Positions 1 through 8,830 of a DNA stretch of 64,000 nucleotides are shown here, piece after piece. How positions within the stretch are numbered: position 1 is the first letter of the stretch; each line of letters begins with the position of its first letter. Source of the stretch: an uncultured beta proteobacterium (lineage in GTDB: Bacteria; Pseudomonadota; Gammaproteobacteria; Burkholderiales; Burkholderiaceae_C); the NCBI GenBank assembly GCA_903839085.1, contig CAIMBE010000163.1, positions 1 to 64,000 of the forward strand. Direction: 5' to 3'. Under the pieces are notes generated by a model. That model saw only the letters and a list, made by a program, of their open reading frames with translations. It did not search any database and was not told where the DNA came from. A program made the translations under genes and the position numbers.

Positions 1-3000
1 ATTTCGCCGTTCTTGCGTTTGTTCCAGACCTCGCCCGACCAGTGGCCGCTGGCAAGCAGATCGCCCCACATGGCGACGTAGAACTCTTTGGTCTGGCGCC
101 CCGACTGCAGGATGCGCGGGTTTTGACCCAGCACCTCCTCGTGGCTGTAGCCGGTGATTCGCGTAAAAGCGGCGTTGACATCAATGATGCTGCCGTTGGA
201 ATCCGTGATCGTGACGCCCTCACGGGCATGGTTGAAGACGTTGGCGGCGAGTTGGAGCTTGGCATGGGCATTTCTGCGCTCGGTGATGTCCTGGATGAAG
301 CCCAAGACCCTGAGCGGCTTTCCCTGTGTGTCCTTCTCAAGCCGGCCGACCGAGTAGATCACCTTGGGCGATGAGCCGTCGGCGGGCTTAATCACATACT
401 CAACTTCATGCGTCATCCCATCGCTGATCCCCGCAGCCAGGATCTGCCCAACACGATCACGGTCTTCGATGCAGGCCAGAAAATCCTCCAGGGGGTAATC
501 CCGGACAACTGGCGGAAATCCGAACAAGGCGAGGCCGTGGGCCGAAGGGCGCATTGCGTTCGACGCAATGTCATAAACCCACGAACCCGTGCCGCCTATC
601 TGCTGCGACGCCGCCATCTGTGACTCGCTCAGGCGCAGCCTCTCTTCGCTGCTCCTCAGGGCTTGTTCTGCCATTCTGCGCTCAGTGATGTCTCTTGCGA
701 CGCCGAAGAAGCGCAGCGGCCTGCCTTCTGCATCGAACTCGGTCTCCATGAAGGTCTCGGTCCAGCGCTGCTCGCCATCAGGCCGAACCAGGCAGTAAAC
801 GATATCCTTGATGGTCTGGCCTGGCCTGAGTTCAAGCATCCGTCTCATGCAGTCAGCGTGGTAAGCACGGAAGTCTTCGCGAATCCACGACGTGAATGTG
901 TCGTAGTTCAATTCGACAGAGTGGGGCTCCCGGCCAAAAATTCGCCACAGTTCGTTCGACCACTCGATGGCAGCGCCAGCCACTTCATATGACCAGTTGC
1001 CCACGTTCGCAATCGCTTCCGCCCGAGCCAGGCGACCTTGGCTTTCTTGAAGGGCTTGTTCTGCCAGTTTGCGCTGTGTGATGTCCCGCATGATGGTGGA
1101 CAGGAGTTCCGGGTTTCCATGTTCATCGCGGTGGACCATTAACACCTGAGAGACGGGCGTCTCATGGCCGTCCCTGTGCAGCAAGGCGGTTTCGCCATGC
1201 CAGAACCCTTGCTTGAGCACAGCAGGAATGCCTTCCTCCATCACCAATCGCGTTGCCCACTGCGGGTGCATATCCTTGATTTCCAGCGCAGACAAGTCAA
1301 CGTCCTCAGCAAGCCCGACCAGCCTTGCACCGGCCCGGTTCATGTACTTGAGATGAGCCTGCATATTCGATGTGGCAATGAAATCCGGGGCATCTTCAAT
1401 GATTGCCAGCAGGCGTTTGCGTTCCCTCTCTGCCCTCTTGCGCTCGGTGATGTCCTGGATGAATCCATAGATTCTTCGGTGCTCCAGATCCGCTCTTCCG
1501 ATGGCGTGAACGTCGCGCCGATTGCCTTTGGCGGTGATGATTGCCGATTCGATATCAAAAGGTTGGCCATGGTCAACCGCCCGGCGCACCGCTTCCTGCA
1601 CAAGCGCCCTGCAGTCAGGGGCATAGAAATTGATGCCCTTCTCAACCGTCGGACCAAGGTCGGAATCGACTTCATGGATGCGGTAAACCTCCTCTGTCCA
1701 GGTCTGTTTTTCGCTATCGATATCAAACGCCCAGCCACCCACTTTTCCGATTCTTTCGGTCTCGGCGAGAAGATTGCGGCTTTGCAGCAGCGCGTGCTCG
1801 GCCCGCCGGGCTGCCACCACATCCCAGGCGATGTCGGCAAGCCGGGACACCGTCTCAACATCGCTCTGGTCGTAATTCGCGGGCTTGTTGCCGACTCCCA
1901 GAATCCCCACAATGAGCTCGCCGCGCAGAATCGGCACCACCAGTTCCCGCCTGACCGGCGCATGGCCCGCGGGCAGTCCCTTGCGGTGCGCCAGGCTGGG
2001 GTAGTCGTTGTGGATGACAGGACGGCGTTCGTGAATGCAATCGACCCAGACGCCGGCCTGATCCACCGAGTAGTGTTGCATCTTGCCATCGGCGGTACAC
2101 ATTTCCCGCAGCGTGCGTGTAGACCAGTCCTGCAGCCACAGCGTCTTTTGATCGGCCTCCAGGAAGTGAAAAAAGCCGATCTCGCTCCCGGTCAGAAGTT
2201 CGGCCTCGTCCAGTGTCTGGGTGAGCAGTTCCTCCAGGGAATGACCCAGTCCGTATTGCCTCAGGCGCAGGCTGGCCTGCAGGAACGCTTCGGCCTTCTT
2301 GCGCTCGGTGATGTTGTTCATCACAGACTGAACGGCGGGCTTTCCGTCGTAGGAAATCACCGCTCCCTGGACCTCAAGATCCATAATGACGCCATCGAGC
2401 TTGAGGGCTTTCAACTCAAACAGGCGAGCGTCGCCGCCATGTTCGGAAAGATACTTTATGCGCTCCAATATGATCTGACGAAAGTCAGGGTGAACCCATT
2501 CAAGTATCGGTGCGCCCAGAAGTTCATCCGCAGAACCTGCCCCAAACATTTTCATGGCTGCGGGATTGACATATAGCACTTTGCCGTCGCGGTGGACGAC
2601 AAGCGCCTGCGGCGTCAACTCGACCAAGGAGCGGTAGCGCTCCTCGCTTTCACGCAGGGCGTCTTCTCTTGCTTTCAACCTCTCCGTCAGGCGGTTAAAT
2701 TCGACGACAAGTTCGCCGATTTCGTCCTCAGAGGTGATGGGCAGGGGTTGTGTGGCCATCTCCATCTGCGACTGGGCGGCCAGCATCTTCGCGGTAGCAA
2801 GAATCGGTGCAATTTGACGCTTCAACCACCACCAAGTCAGCGAACCCGCAAGTATCGTCAGCAACATCGTCGCCACGACGACACGATGCTGCATATCGTA
2901 AATCGGCGCAAAGGCTTCCGCGGTAGGAATTGTTGCGACCACCCCCCAACCTGCCACTGGAACGGCCATTCTTGAGGCAAGCACATCGACCGCCTGAAAG

Positions 3001-3755
3001 TTCCTATAGACGACCGTGCCATTGACCCCCCCGACGAAGCGGTCAACTTCCGGGTTGACGCCAGGGGCAGGTAAGTTGGTCAGTATTCGACTCTTGTCGG
3101 TAGCAGTGACAATCAGTCGATTCTTGTTCTCGACAAGAAGATAGCCTCCGGTCTTGCCATACGTCGCGTTCGTAATTTTGTCCAGAAAATTGGGCAGACC
3201 CAGATTGATGGTGCTGACCAAGGTACCGACCACCTCGCCCTGACCATCAAGAACGGGAACCACCATGGCGAAAACTGGAGCCTTGAGCGTCTTGCCCATG
3301 TAAGCGCTTCCAATGACTGCTTTGCCTTGCCTGAGCGGCACGCTGATGGACTCCCTGTCCATGTAATTGGTGCCAACCCGACCCGCCACTACCGGGAAAT
3401 CCGCTATGGCCGTGCCATCGAGTCCGGTGATGAAGGTGCCGCCATTAAAGAGTGGGAGGAGACCCGCTTGCTCCTCAAGAAACGCCTTTGCGCTTGCACC
3501 GCTTGCCAGGACGGTCGGACTCATGCGACCCGCAACGCTTTTCAACACTTTCAACCTGTCCTCAAGCGCCTGATTGACCTCCGCGGCCACAATGGAAACA
3601 GTTGAGAACTGTTGTTCGCCCATCACCCGTTGCATATCCCTGCGCAACGTGCTGCTGACGTACGCCGCCAGCGACCAGATACTGATCATGAAGATGGCCA
3701 GAGTGAAGAGGGTTACCCTGGTTTTGATCGAGTTCCACCAAACAATATCGTTCAT
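1..3755 (-). CDS. Membrane sensor: N-terminal TM + Cache-like periplasmic domain, HAMP, about 6 PAS and one GAF domain; output domain lies beyond the window edge (probably GGDEF/EAL); partial
   Basis: Manual reverse-strand translation from ATG at 3755 (MNDIVWWNSIKTRVTLFTLAIFMISIWSLAAYVSSTLRRDM...) stays open to base 1; repeated PAS ends (NNITERKKAE, GFIQDITERK, TIMRDITQRK, VARDITERR). Missing from the ORF track because it has no stop inside the window. Confidence 0.85.
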   Translation of the reverse strand, partial: MNDIVWWNSIKTRVTLFTLAIFMISIWSLAAYVSSTLRRDMQRVMGEQQFSTVSIVAAEVNQALEDRLKVLKSVAGRMSPTVLASGASAKAFLEEQAGLLPLFNGGTFITGLDGTAIADFPVVAGRVGTNYMDRESISVPLRQGKAVIGSAYMGKTLKAPVFAMVVPVLDGQGEVVGTLVSTINLGLPNFLDKITNATYGKTGGYLLVENKNRLIVTATDKSRILTNLPAPGVNPEVDRFVGGVNGTVVYRNFQAVDVLASRMAVPVAGWGVVATIPTAEAFAPIYDMQHRVVVATMLLTILAGSLTWWWLKRQIAPILATAKMLAAQSQMEMATQPLPITSEDEIGELVVEFNRLTERLKAREDALRESEERYRSLVELTPQALVVHRDGKVLYVNPAAMKMFGAGSADELLGAPILEWVHPDFRQIILERIKYLSEHGGDARLFELKALKLDGVIMDLEVQGAVISYDGKPAVQSVMNNITERKKAEAFLQASLRLRQYGLGHSLEELLTQTLDEAELLTGSEIGFFHFLEADQKTLWLQDWSTRTLREMCTADGKMQHYSVDQAGVWVDCIHERRPVIHNDYPSLAHRKGLPAGHAPVRRELVVPILRGELIVGILGVGNKPANYDQSDVETVSRLADIAWDVVAARRAEHALLQSRNLLAETERIGKVGGWAFDIDSEKQTWTEEVYRIHEVDSDLGPTVEKGINFYAPDCRALVQEAVRRAVDHGQPFDIESAIITAKGNRRDVHAIGRADLEHRRIYGFIQDITERKRAERERKRLLAIIEDAPDFIATSNMQAHLKYMNRAGARLVGLAEDVDLSALEIKDMHPQWATRLVMEEGIPAVLKQGFWHGETALLHRDGHETPVSQVLMVHRDEHGNPELLSTIMRDITQRKLAEQALQESQGRLARAEAIANVGNWSYEVAGAAIEWSNELWRIFGREPHSVELNYDTFTSWIREDFRAYHADCMRRMLELRPGQTIKDIVYCLVRPDGEQRWTETFMETEFDAEGRPLRFFGVARDITERRMAEQALRSSEERLRLSESQMAASQQIGGTGSWVYDIASNAMRPSAHGLALFGFPPVVRDYPLEDFLACIEDRDRVGQILAAGISDGMTHEVEYVIKPADGSSPKVIYSVGRLEKDTQGKPLRVLGFIQDITERRNAHAKLQLAANVFNHAREGVTITDSNGSIIDVNAAFTRITGYSHEEVLGQNPRILQSGRQTKEFYVAMWGDLLASGHWSGEVWNKRKNGE

Positions 3756-4045
3756 GCGAACTCCTTGTGCCAGGCCCCAGAGCGAACCATGCTTGAAGGT
3801 GCCCCCGAAATCGTGCTTGCGTTGCCGGGTCGTCTTTGAAAGCGTGACCTTACTGATTATTCTGGTGCGATTCAATCAAATTGTCACTTGCAGGCATGGC
3901 TTTTGAATTGACGAAATAGACTCCTGATTGCCATCTATTCACCCATTGGCCGTTCAGTCAGAGCGCCATTTAGTTCTCAAGGATCAAGAACTGTCAGTTC
4001 AACTTGAAAGACTGCAAAGGCTGCGATCCGGCGCGACAACTTTCT

Positions 4046-4300
4046 CTAGCGCTGGGCTCCCGAAATCACCTGAGGCTCTCCAACTCGCAGGTCGTGATAG
4101 CGCGATCCAAACGTCTTGCGAAAAGCCTCGATCACTTCGTCGCTGCTGTCGTGTGGACTGAGCGACACCCACTTCGGACCCTTGGCAGCGAGCATGTCGA
4201 TTTCACGCTGCACATCTTCGGCGCTCGGCCCGCTGTCGGGGCCGTGGGTCGCCCAACGATTGGGTTGCCAGAATACGGGCGTCGGCGACCCATGGAAGCC
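4046..4300 (-). pseudogene. C-terminal coding remnant of unidentified protein (possibly hydrolase-like)
   Basis: ORF 4046..4354(-) has natural-looking protein sequence (FHGSPTPVFWQPNRWATHGPDSGPSAEDVQREIDMLAAKGPKWVSLSPHDSSDEVIEAFRKTFGSRYHDLRVGEPQVI) but no plausible start or N-terminus; it abuts the iorB stop. Confidence 0.35.
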
Positions 4301-4316
4301 GACACATCGCCGGGGT

Positions 4317-4886
4317 CTACAACTTGAGGGCGCGACCGCGTTCCAGAGCCTCAAGATTGACGCTGCGCTGGGCCGCGCCGCTCAGAGCGTCGGTGGCCTC
4401 GCGGACCTCGGCATAAGTGAAGAGGAAGTCTGACTGGCTCGAAGCAAAGCCGAGCAGCACCAGGTTGGCCATCATCGGGCTGTGCATCCGCAGCGCCACG
4501 GCGTCGGCATCGCAGGTGCGAACGGTGACCTGCATCTCGCTCAGCAGGTCACGCACCCGCTGGTCGGGAAAGGCCTGTCCGTCCGGGGCGTTGACCACGC
4601 ACAGCGCGCCCCGGCCGTTTTGTCTTGAACGCAGATAGGGCAGGGCGCGGTGAGATTCCATGGTGTCGAGTCCGAGCAGCAGGTCGGCGTCGCCTTCGCG
4701 AACCATGGGACTGCTGAACTGACCGATCTTCAGATGGGTCATGACCGAGCCGCCGCGCTGGGCCATGCCGAAGGTCTGCGATCCCAGCACCGCCACCTCT
4801 TTGCGCCGCGCCATTTCGATAAAGACCTTGGTCGTGAAAAGAACCCCCTGGCCGCCGACCCCGGCGATGATTGCCTGCGCTCTCAT
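4317..4886 (-). CDS. iorB: Indolepyruvate ferredoxin oxidoreductase, beta subunit (2-oxoacid:ferredoxin oxidoreductase gamma-type domain)
   Basis: MRAQAIIAGVGGQGVLFTTKVFIEMARRKEVAVLGSQTFGMAQRGGSVMTHLKIG...; start overlaps the iorA end. Confidence 0.85.
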   Translation of the reverse strand: MRAQAIIAGVGGQGVLFTTKVFIEMARRKEVAVLGSQTFGMAQRGGSVMTHLKIGQFSSPMVREGDADLLLGLDTMESHRALPYLRSRQNGRGALCVVNAPDGQAFPDQRVRDLLSEMQVTVRTCDADAVALRMHSPMMANLVLLGFASSQSDFLFTYAEVREATDALSGAAQRSVNLEALERGRALKL

Positions 4887-7800
4887 GCGTGGGCCTGCTG
4901 CTTCGGGATCGAGAGCGGCTGGATCGCTCCCTGCGCGCAAACCTGGATGCAGATGCCGCAATCGATGCAGGTGCGCCGGTCAATGTCGACCAGGCCATCG
5001 GGGCCGCGCTGGAGCGAGGGGCACTCGAACCAGGTGGTGCAATAGCCGCAGGCAATGCAGACGCCGGTGGGCGGCATGCTGATCGCGCCCCGCGGGCACT
5101 GCGCCTCGCAAACGCGGCAGGCGGTGCACTTGCCGGCGTCGATCTGGTAGCTGCCCGCGACCAGCGTGATGGCGGCGCTGGGACAGACATGGACGCAGAT
5201 GTCGCAGTGCGTGCAGACACCGCAGTGAAAGCAGCGCTCGCGGGCCTCGGCGCTGGCGGCCTCGCCGCCCAGGCCGAGATTGACTTCGTCGAAGTTCCAG
5301 ATTGAATCGGCCGGCGCGCGATGGGGCGCCTGGGCGCGTTCGGTCTTGCTGAAGAACTGCAGCTTGATGTCCTGCGCTGCCGTGACCGGCAGGGCCTGCT
5401 GCGCGCGCGCCGAGCCGCCGCTTGCCAGCTTCGCGCAGGCGATGCCCGGGCCGGCTGCCAGTTGCAGGGCCGGCGCATCAACCGTTGCGCCGCCAAGGCG
5501 CTCATGGATCCCCAGGGCGGCCCGCTTGCCGGCGTTGACGGCGCCCACCACGGTGCCCACGCCGCTGCTGGCGGCGTCGCCGCCGGCAAAAATGCGCGGC
5601 TGCGCGGTGCGTCCCCACGGGTCGACCTGGAGCCGGCCGTTGAGCGCCAAACCGGGCTCGCCGAGGTAGGCCAGGTCGGCGTCACCGCCGATGCACACCA
5701 GCACGCTCTCGGCCTCATTGGTTTCGCTGTGGAAGGGCGGCGAATCTGGCGGCAGCTCCGGCGTGGCCAGCGCAAGGTCGCGCAGCAGCAGCTTGAGGCG
5801 ATGGGTCTCGCCGGGCTCGAAACTGACCGGCACCAGCGCATGATGAAACACGATGCCTTCCTCGCGCGCCGCACTCACCTCTTCGGGTATCGCCAGCAGC
5901 ACGTCGTAGTAGACGTCCACCACGGCGCCCTGGCGCCGCGCGCTGCGTGCGGCGTCGATGGCGGTGTTGCCGCCGCCGATCACGGCGACGCGCGCGCCCA
6001 GCACGGGCGACTCTTCGGCACGCAGCCGGTACAGGTAGTCGAGCCCGCTGAGCACCCCGGCCCGGTCTTCGCCGGCAATCTTGAGACGCCTTTGTTGCCA
6101 GGCGCCGGTGGCCAGACAGACAGCGTCAAAGCGCTCGAGTTCGGACCAGGCCAAATCCGCGCCCAGACGAACACCGGTGTGCACGGTGATGCCGAGCGAC
6201 TTGAATACCTCGAGTTCCCGCTGCAGCACGCTGGTCGGCAGCCGGTATTGGGTGATGGCCCAGCGCAGCATGCCGCCGATCTCGGGCAGCGACTCGAAGA
6301 TCTCGACAGCGTAGCCCAGGCGCGCCAGCTGGTATGCGGCGGTCAGGCCGCAAGGACCGCCTCCGACCACAGCCACGGTCTTGCCCAGTGCCTGCCCCCG
6401 GCTGGCAAAGGCGGCGGCCGAGCGGCCGCGGTCACCGGCCATGCGCTCGATGGCGTTGATGGACAGCGCGCCGTCATGGACGCCCCGGTTGCAACTGCTC
6501 TCGCACGGATGCGGACAGACGCGGCCCAGCGTGGACGGAAACGGATGCTCCTGGTAGAGCATGTTGGCGGCGTCGACCCATTGCTCCTGCGCCGCCAGCG
6601 TCATCAGCCGCTCGATGTCGTTGCCGGCCGGACAGGCTTCGGAACAGGGCGACAAGCGGTCCTGATGGCGCGGCATCCACGGCGCATCCAGCGCCGCCAC
6701 GGTCCCCGCCGAGCGCGGGCGCGGCCCATGGCGCACCTCCACCGCAAGGGTCACCTTGCCCGGACCCAGGCCTTTGAGCTGGGCGACGCAGGCGTAGCGG
6801 GCCAGCACGACGGCGACGCCGCCCTGCTCGGCGCGGCTGTGCGCCAGCGCGTCCAGCAGCACGCGATGAAAGCTGGCCAGATCGTGCGGGTCGGCGTGCA
6901 CCAGGTAGTTGATGCCGCAGCCCCGGATCAGGGTCTCGAGCTGGACAATGCCCCCGCTGTGGCCATCGGCGGTCTGGCCGGACTCGGGAGTCGGCTGCAT
7001 GCCGGTCATGCCGGTGGTGCCGTTGTCGAGCACCAGCAGGACAAAGCGGGCGCCGTTGTAGACCGCGTTTTCAAGCCCCGCGGCCCCGGAATGAAAGAAG
7101 GTGCCGTCGCCGATGGTGGCGAAGATCGGCGGCGATTTGCCGTCCTGGGCGTAGGCGTGATAGAAGCCCGATGCCATTGAGATCGAGGCCCCCATGTCGT
7201 GCACGGTGTCAACCGCACCCTGGTTCAGCCCCAGCGTGTAGCAGCCGATGTCGCCCGGGAAGAGGGCGTCCGGAAAGGCGCGCCGCAGGGAGTAAAACGT
7301 GGCGCGGTGGCCGCACCCGGGGCAGAAGGTCGGACGACGCACCGGCAATTCCAGCGTCGCCACCGCCTGCAGCATGCGGTTGGCGGCGCGCTCCTGGGCG
7401 ACCAGCCCCGCCTCGCGGGCGGCCGCGACCAGATGCTTTTCGATGACGCCGGGGGTCAGTTCGCCGTGCGACGGAACGTGCCCGCTCAGGCGCCCCCAGA
7501 CCGGCATCGGCAGCCTGATCTGGAGTTCGACCGCGGCGTCGGTTTCCTCAAACACGATGAGCCGCTCGCAGCGGCTGGCAAAATCCTCAAGCAAGGCCCT
7601 TGGGAGCGGGTAGACGGTGGCGATTTTCAGGATCGGACACTGATCCGCCAGCCCGAGCGATGGCAAGAGATCATTCAGATAGGCGTAGCTGACGCCGGCC
7701 GCAACCAGGCCCAGCGGCGAGCGTTGCTGCCCTGATCCCGGCGGGAAGAAGGCGTGGTTGCCGGGCCAACTTTCGAACTCTTTTTCAATCGCCACCAGCT

Positions 7801-8446
7801 TCTCGTTGAGCTGCTTGTGCAACTGCAGTCTGGCGCGCGGCGTGGCCGCCCAGCGCTGTGGATTTTTCTCAAAATCGGCGCTTCGAACCGCGGCCTGCAG
7901 AGGCCCGCACTCGATCGATTGCTCGGAGTGGCAGACGCGCACGGTGGGTCGCAGCAGGACCGGGATCTGATGGCGTTCGGACAGTTCGAAGGCGAGCGCC
8001 ACCAGGTCCTTGGCTTCCCTGGGCGTGCTGGGGTCAAGCGCGGGGATTTTGGAGAACAGCGAAAACAGCCGCGAGTCCTGCTCGGTTTGCGAGGAGTGCA
8101 GGCCGGGGTCATCGGCGACGATCAGGATCAGGCCGCCCACGACGCCGATATAGGCGGAGGAAAGCGCCGCATCGGCCGCCACGTTGAGTCCGACCTGCTT
8201 CATGGCGACGGCAGCGCGCTTGCCGGCGTAGGCGGCGGCCAGCGCGGTCTCGAGGGCGACCTTCTCATTGGTCGACCACTCAACGTAAACCTTGACGTCG
8301 AGTTCATTCCTGAAGGCGACCACGGCCGGCAGGATTTCGGAACTGGGCGTGCCCGGATAGGCGCTCATGAACTGGCAGCCCGATTCCACCAGCCCCCTGG
8401 CCATGGCCTCGTTGCCCAGCATCACGCGCTGATCGGCGGCATTCAT
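4883..8446 (-). CDS. iorA: Indolepyruvate ferredoxin oxidoreductase alpha subunit fused to GltD/NfnL-like FAD-NAD(P) oxidoreductase and C-terminal polyferredoxin
   Basis: Start set at MNAADQRVMLGNEAMARGLVESGCQFMSAYPGTPSSEI; TPP part FCPGCGHRATFYSLRRAF...GDIGCYTLG; GltD part CSEACPAGNDIERLM...VCPHPCESSCNR...VAVVGGGPCGLTAAYQLARLGY...VAVIGGGNTAIDAARSA...FAGGDAASS; C-terminal CxxCxxCxxxCP clusters. Confidence 0.9.
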   Translation of the reverse strand: MNAADQRVMLGNEAMARGLVESGCQFMSAYPGTPSSEILPAVVAFRNELDVKVYVEWSTNEKVALETALAAAYAGKRAAVAMKQVGLNVAADAALSSAYIGVVGGLILIVADDPGLHSSQTEQDSRLFSLFSKIPALDPSTPREAKDLVALAFELSERHQIPVLLRPTVRVCHSEQSIECGPLQAAVRSADFEKNPQRWAATPRARLQLHKQLNEKLVAIEKEFESWPGNHAFFPPGSGQQRSPLGLVAAGVSYAYLNDLLPSLGLADQCPILKIATVYPLPRALLEDFASRCERLIVFEETDAAVELQIRLPMPVWGRLSGHVPSHGELTPGVIEKHLVAAAREAGLVAQERAANRMLQAVATLELPVRRPTFCPGCGHRATFYSLRRAFPDALFPGDIGCYTLGLNQGAVDTVHDMGASISMASGFYHAYAQDGKSPPIFATIGDGTFFHSGAAGLENAVYNGARFVLLVLDNGTTGMTGMQPTPESGQTADGHSGGIVQLETLIRGCGINYLVHADPHDLASFHRVLLDALAHSRAEQGGVAVVLARYACVAQLKGLGPGKVTLAVEVRHGPRPRSAGTVAALDAPWMPRHQDRLSPCSEACPAGNDIERLMTLAAQEQWVDAANMLYQEHPFPSTLGRVCPHPCESSCNRGVHDGALSINAIERMAGDRGRSAAAFASRGQALGKTVAVVGGGPCGLTAAYQLARLGYAVEIFESLPEIGGMLRWAITQYRLPTSVLQRELEVFKSLGITVHTGVRLGADLAWSELERFDAVCLATGAWQQRRLKIAGEDRAGVLSGLDYLYRLRAEESPVLGARVAVIGGGNTAIDAARSARRQGAVVDVYYDVLLAIPEEVSAAREEGIVFHHALVPVSFEPGETHRLKLLLRDLALATPELPPDSPPFHSETNEAESVLVCIGGDADLAYLGEPGLALNGRLQVDPWGRTAQPRIFAGGDAASSGVGTVVGAVNAGKRAALGIHERLGGATVDAPALQLAAGPGIACAKLASGGSARAQQALPVTAAQDIKLQFFSKTERAQAPHRAPADSIWNFDEVNLGLGGEAASAEARERCFHCGVCTHCDICVHVCPSAAITLVAGSYQIDAGKCTACRVCEAQCPRGAISMPPTGVCIACGYCTTWFECPSLQRGPDGLVDIDRRTCIDCGICIQVCAQGAIQPLSIPKQQAHA

Positions 8447-8830
8447 CGTCCGGCCATCACGTTGTCGATATCGGAACGTGGCTGCTGCGTGGTCATCGTT
8501 GCATCTCCGTCTATTCGAATGAAAGAAGGGCGAAGATAAGTCAGTTTTCGGGCGCGTGGTGTCGGTTATTTGCGACACACTTGAAATTTCACACGGACAC
8601 AGGGACGCGGCGAGTGCGGCTCGGGCCGACAGCATCGTGCCGGGCAAATGCCACCGGTTGGCCGCGATGCATCTGTGCAGTGGCGTCGCTGCTGCGAAGC
8701 GACTTTGCATGGTATGCATGGATTGAATTGTCTGCCCTTGTTTAGCACAATGCGTTGAGGAAACCAGGGCAGTCAGCACAGGTTGGCCGGGTGCGGGAGG
8801 TGAGGAAAGTCGTTGCAATGGGAGATCCGA

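Noticed and set aside
42-2975. Plus-strand ORFs (including 1164..2576, 470 aa) near the left edge
   Set aside because: Antisense to the multi-PAS sensor, whose true frame lacks a stop in the window and so was not listed.
5321-7180. 619-aa plus-strand ORF opposite iorA
   Set aside because: Antisense shadow of high-GC coding DNA; the minus-strand frame has clear IorA/GltD motifs.
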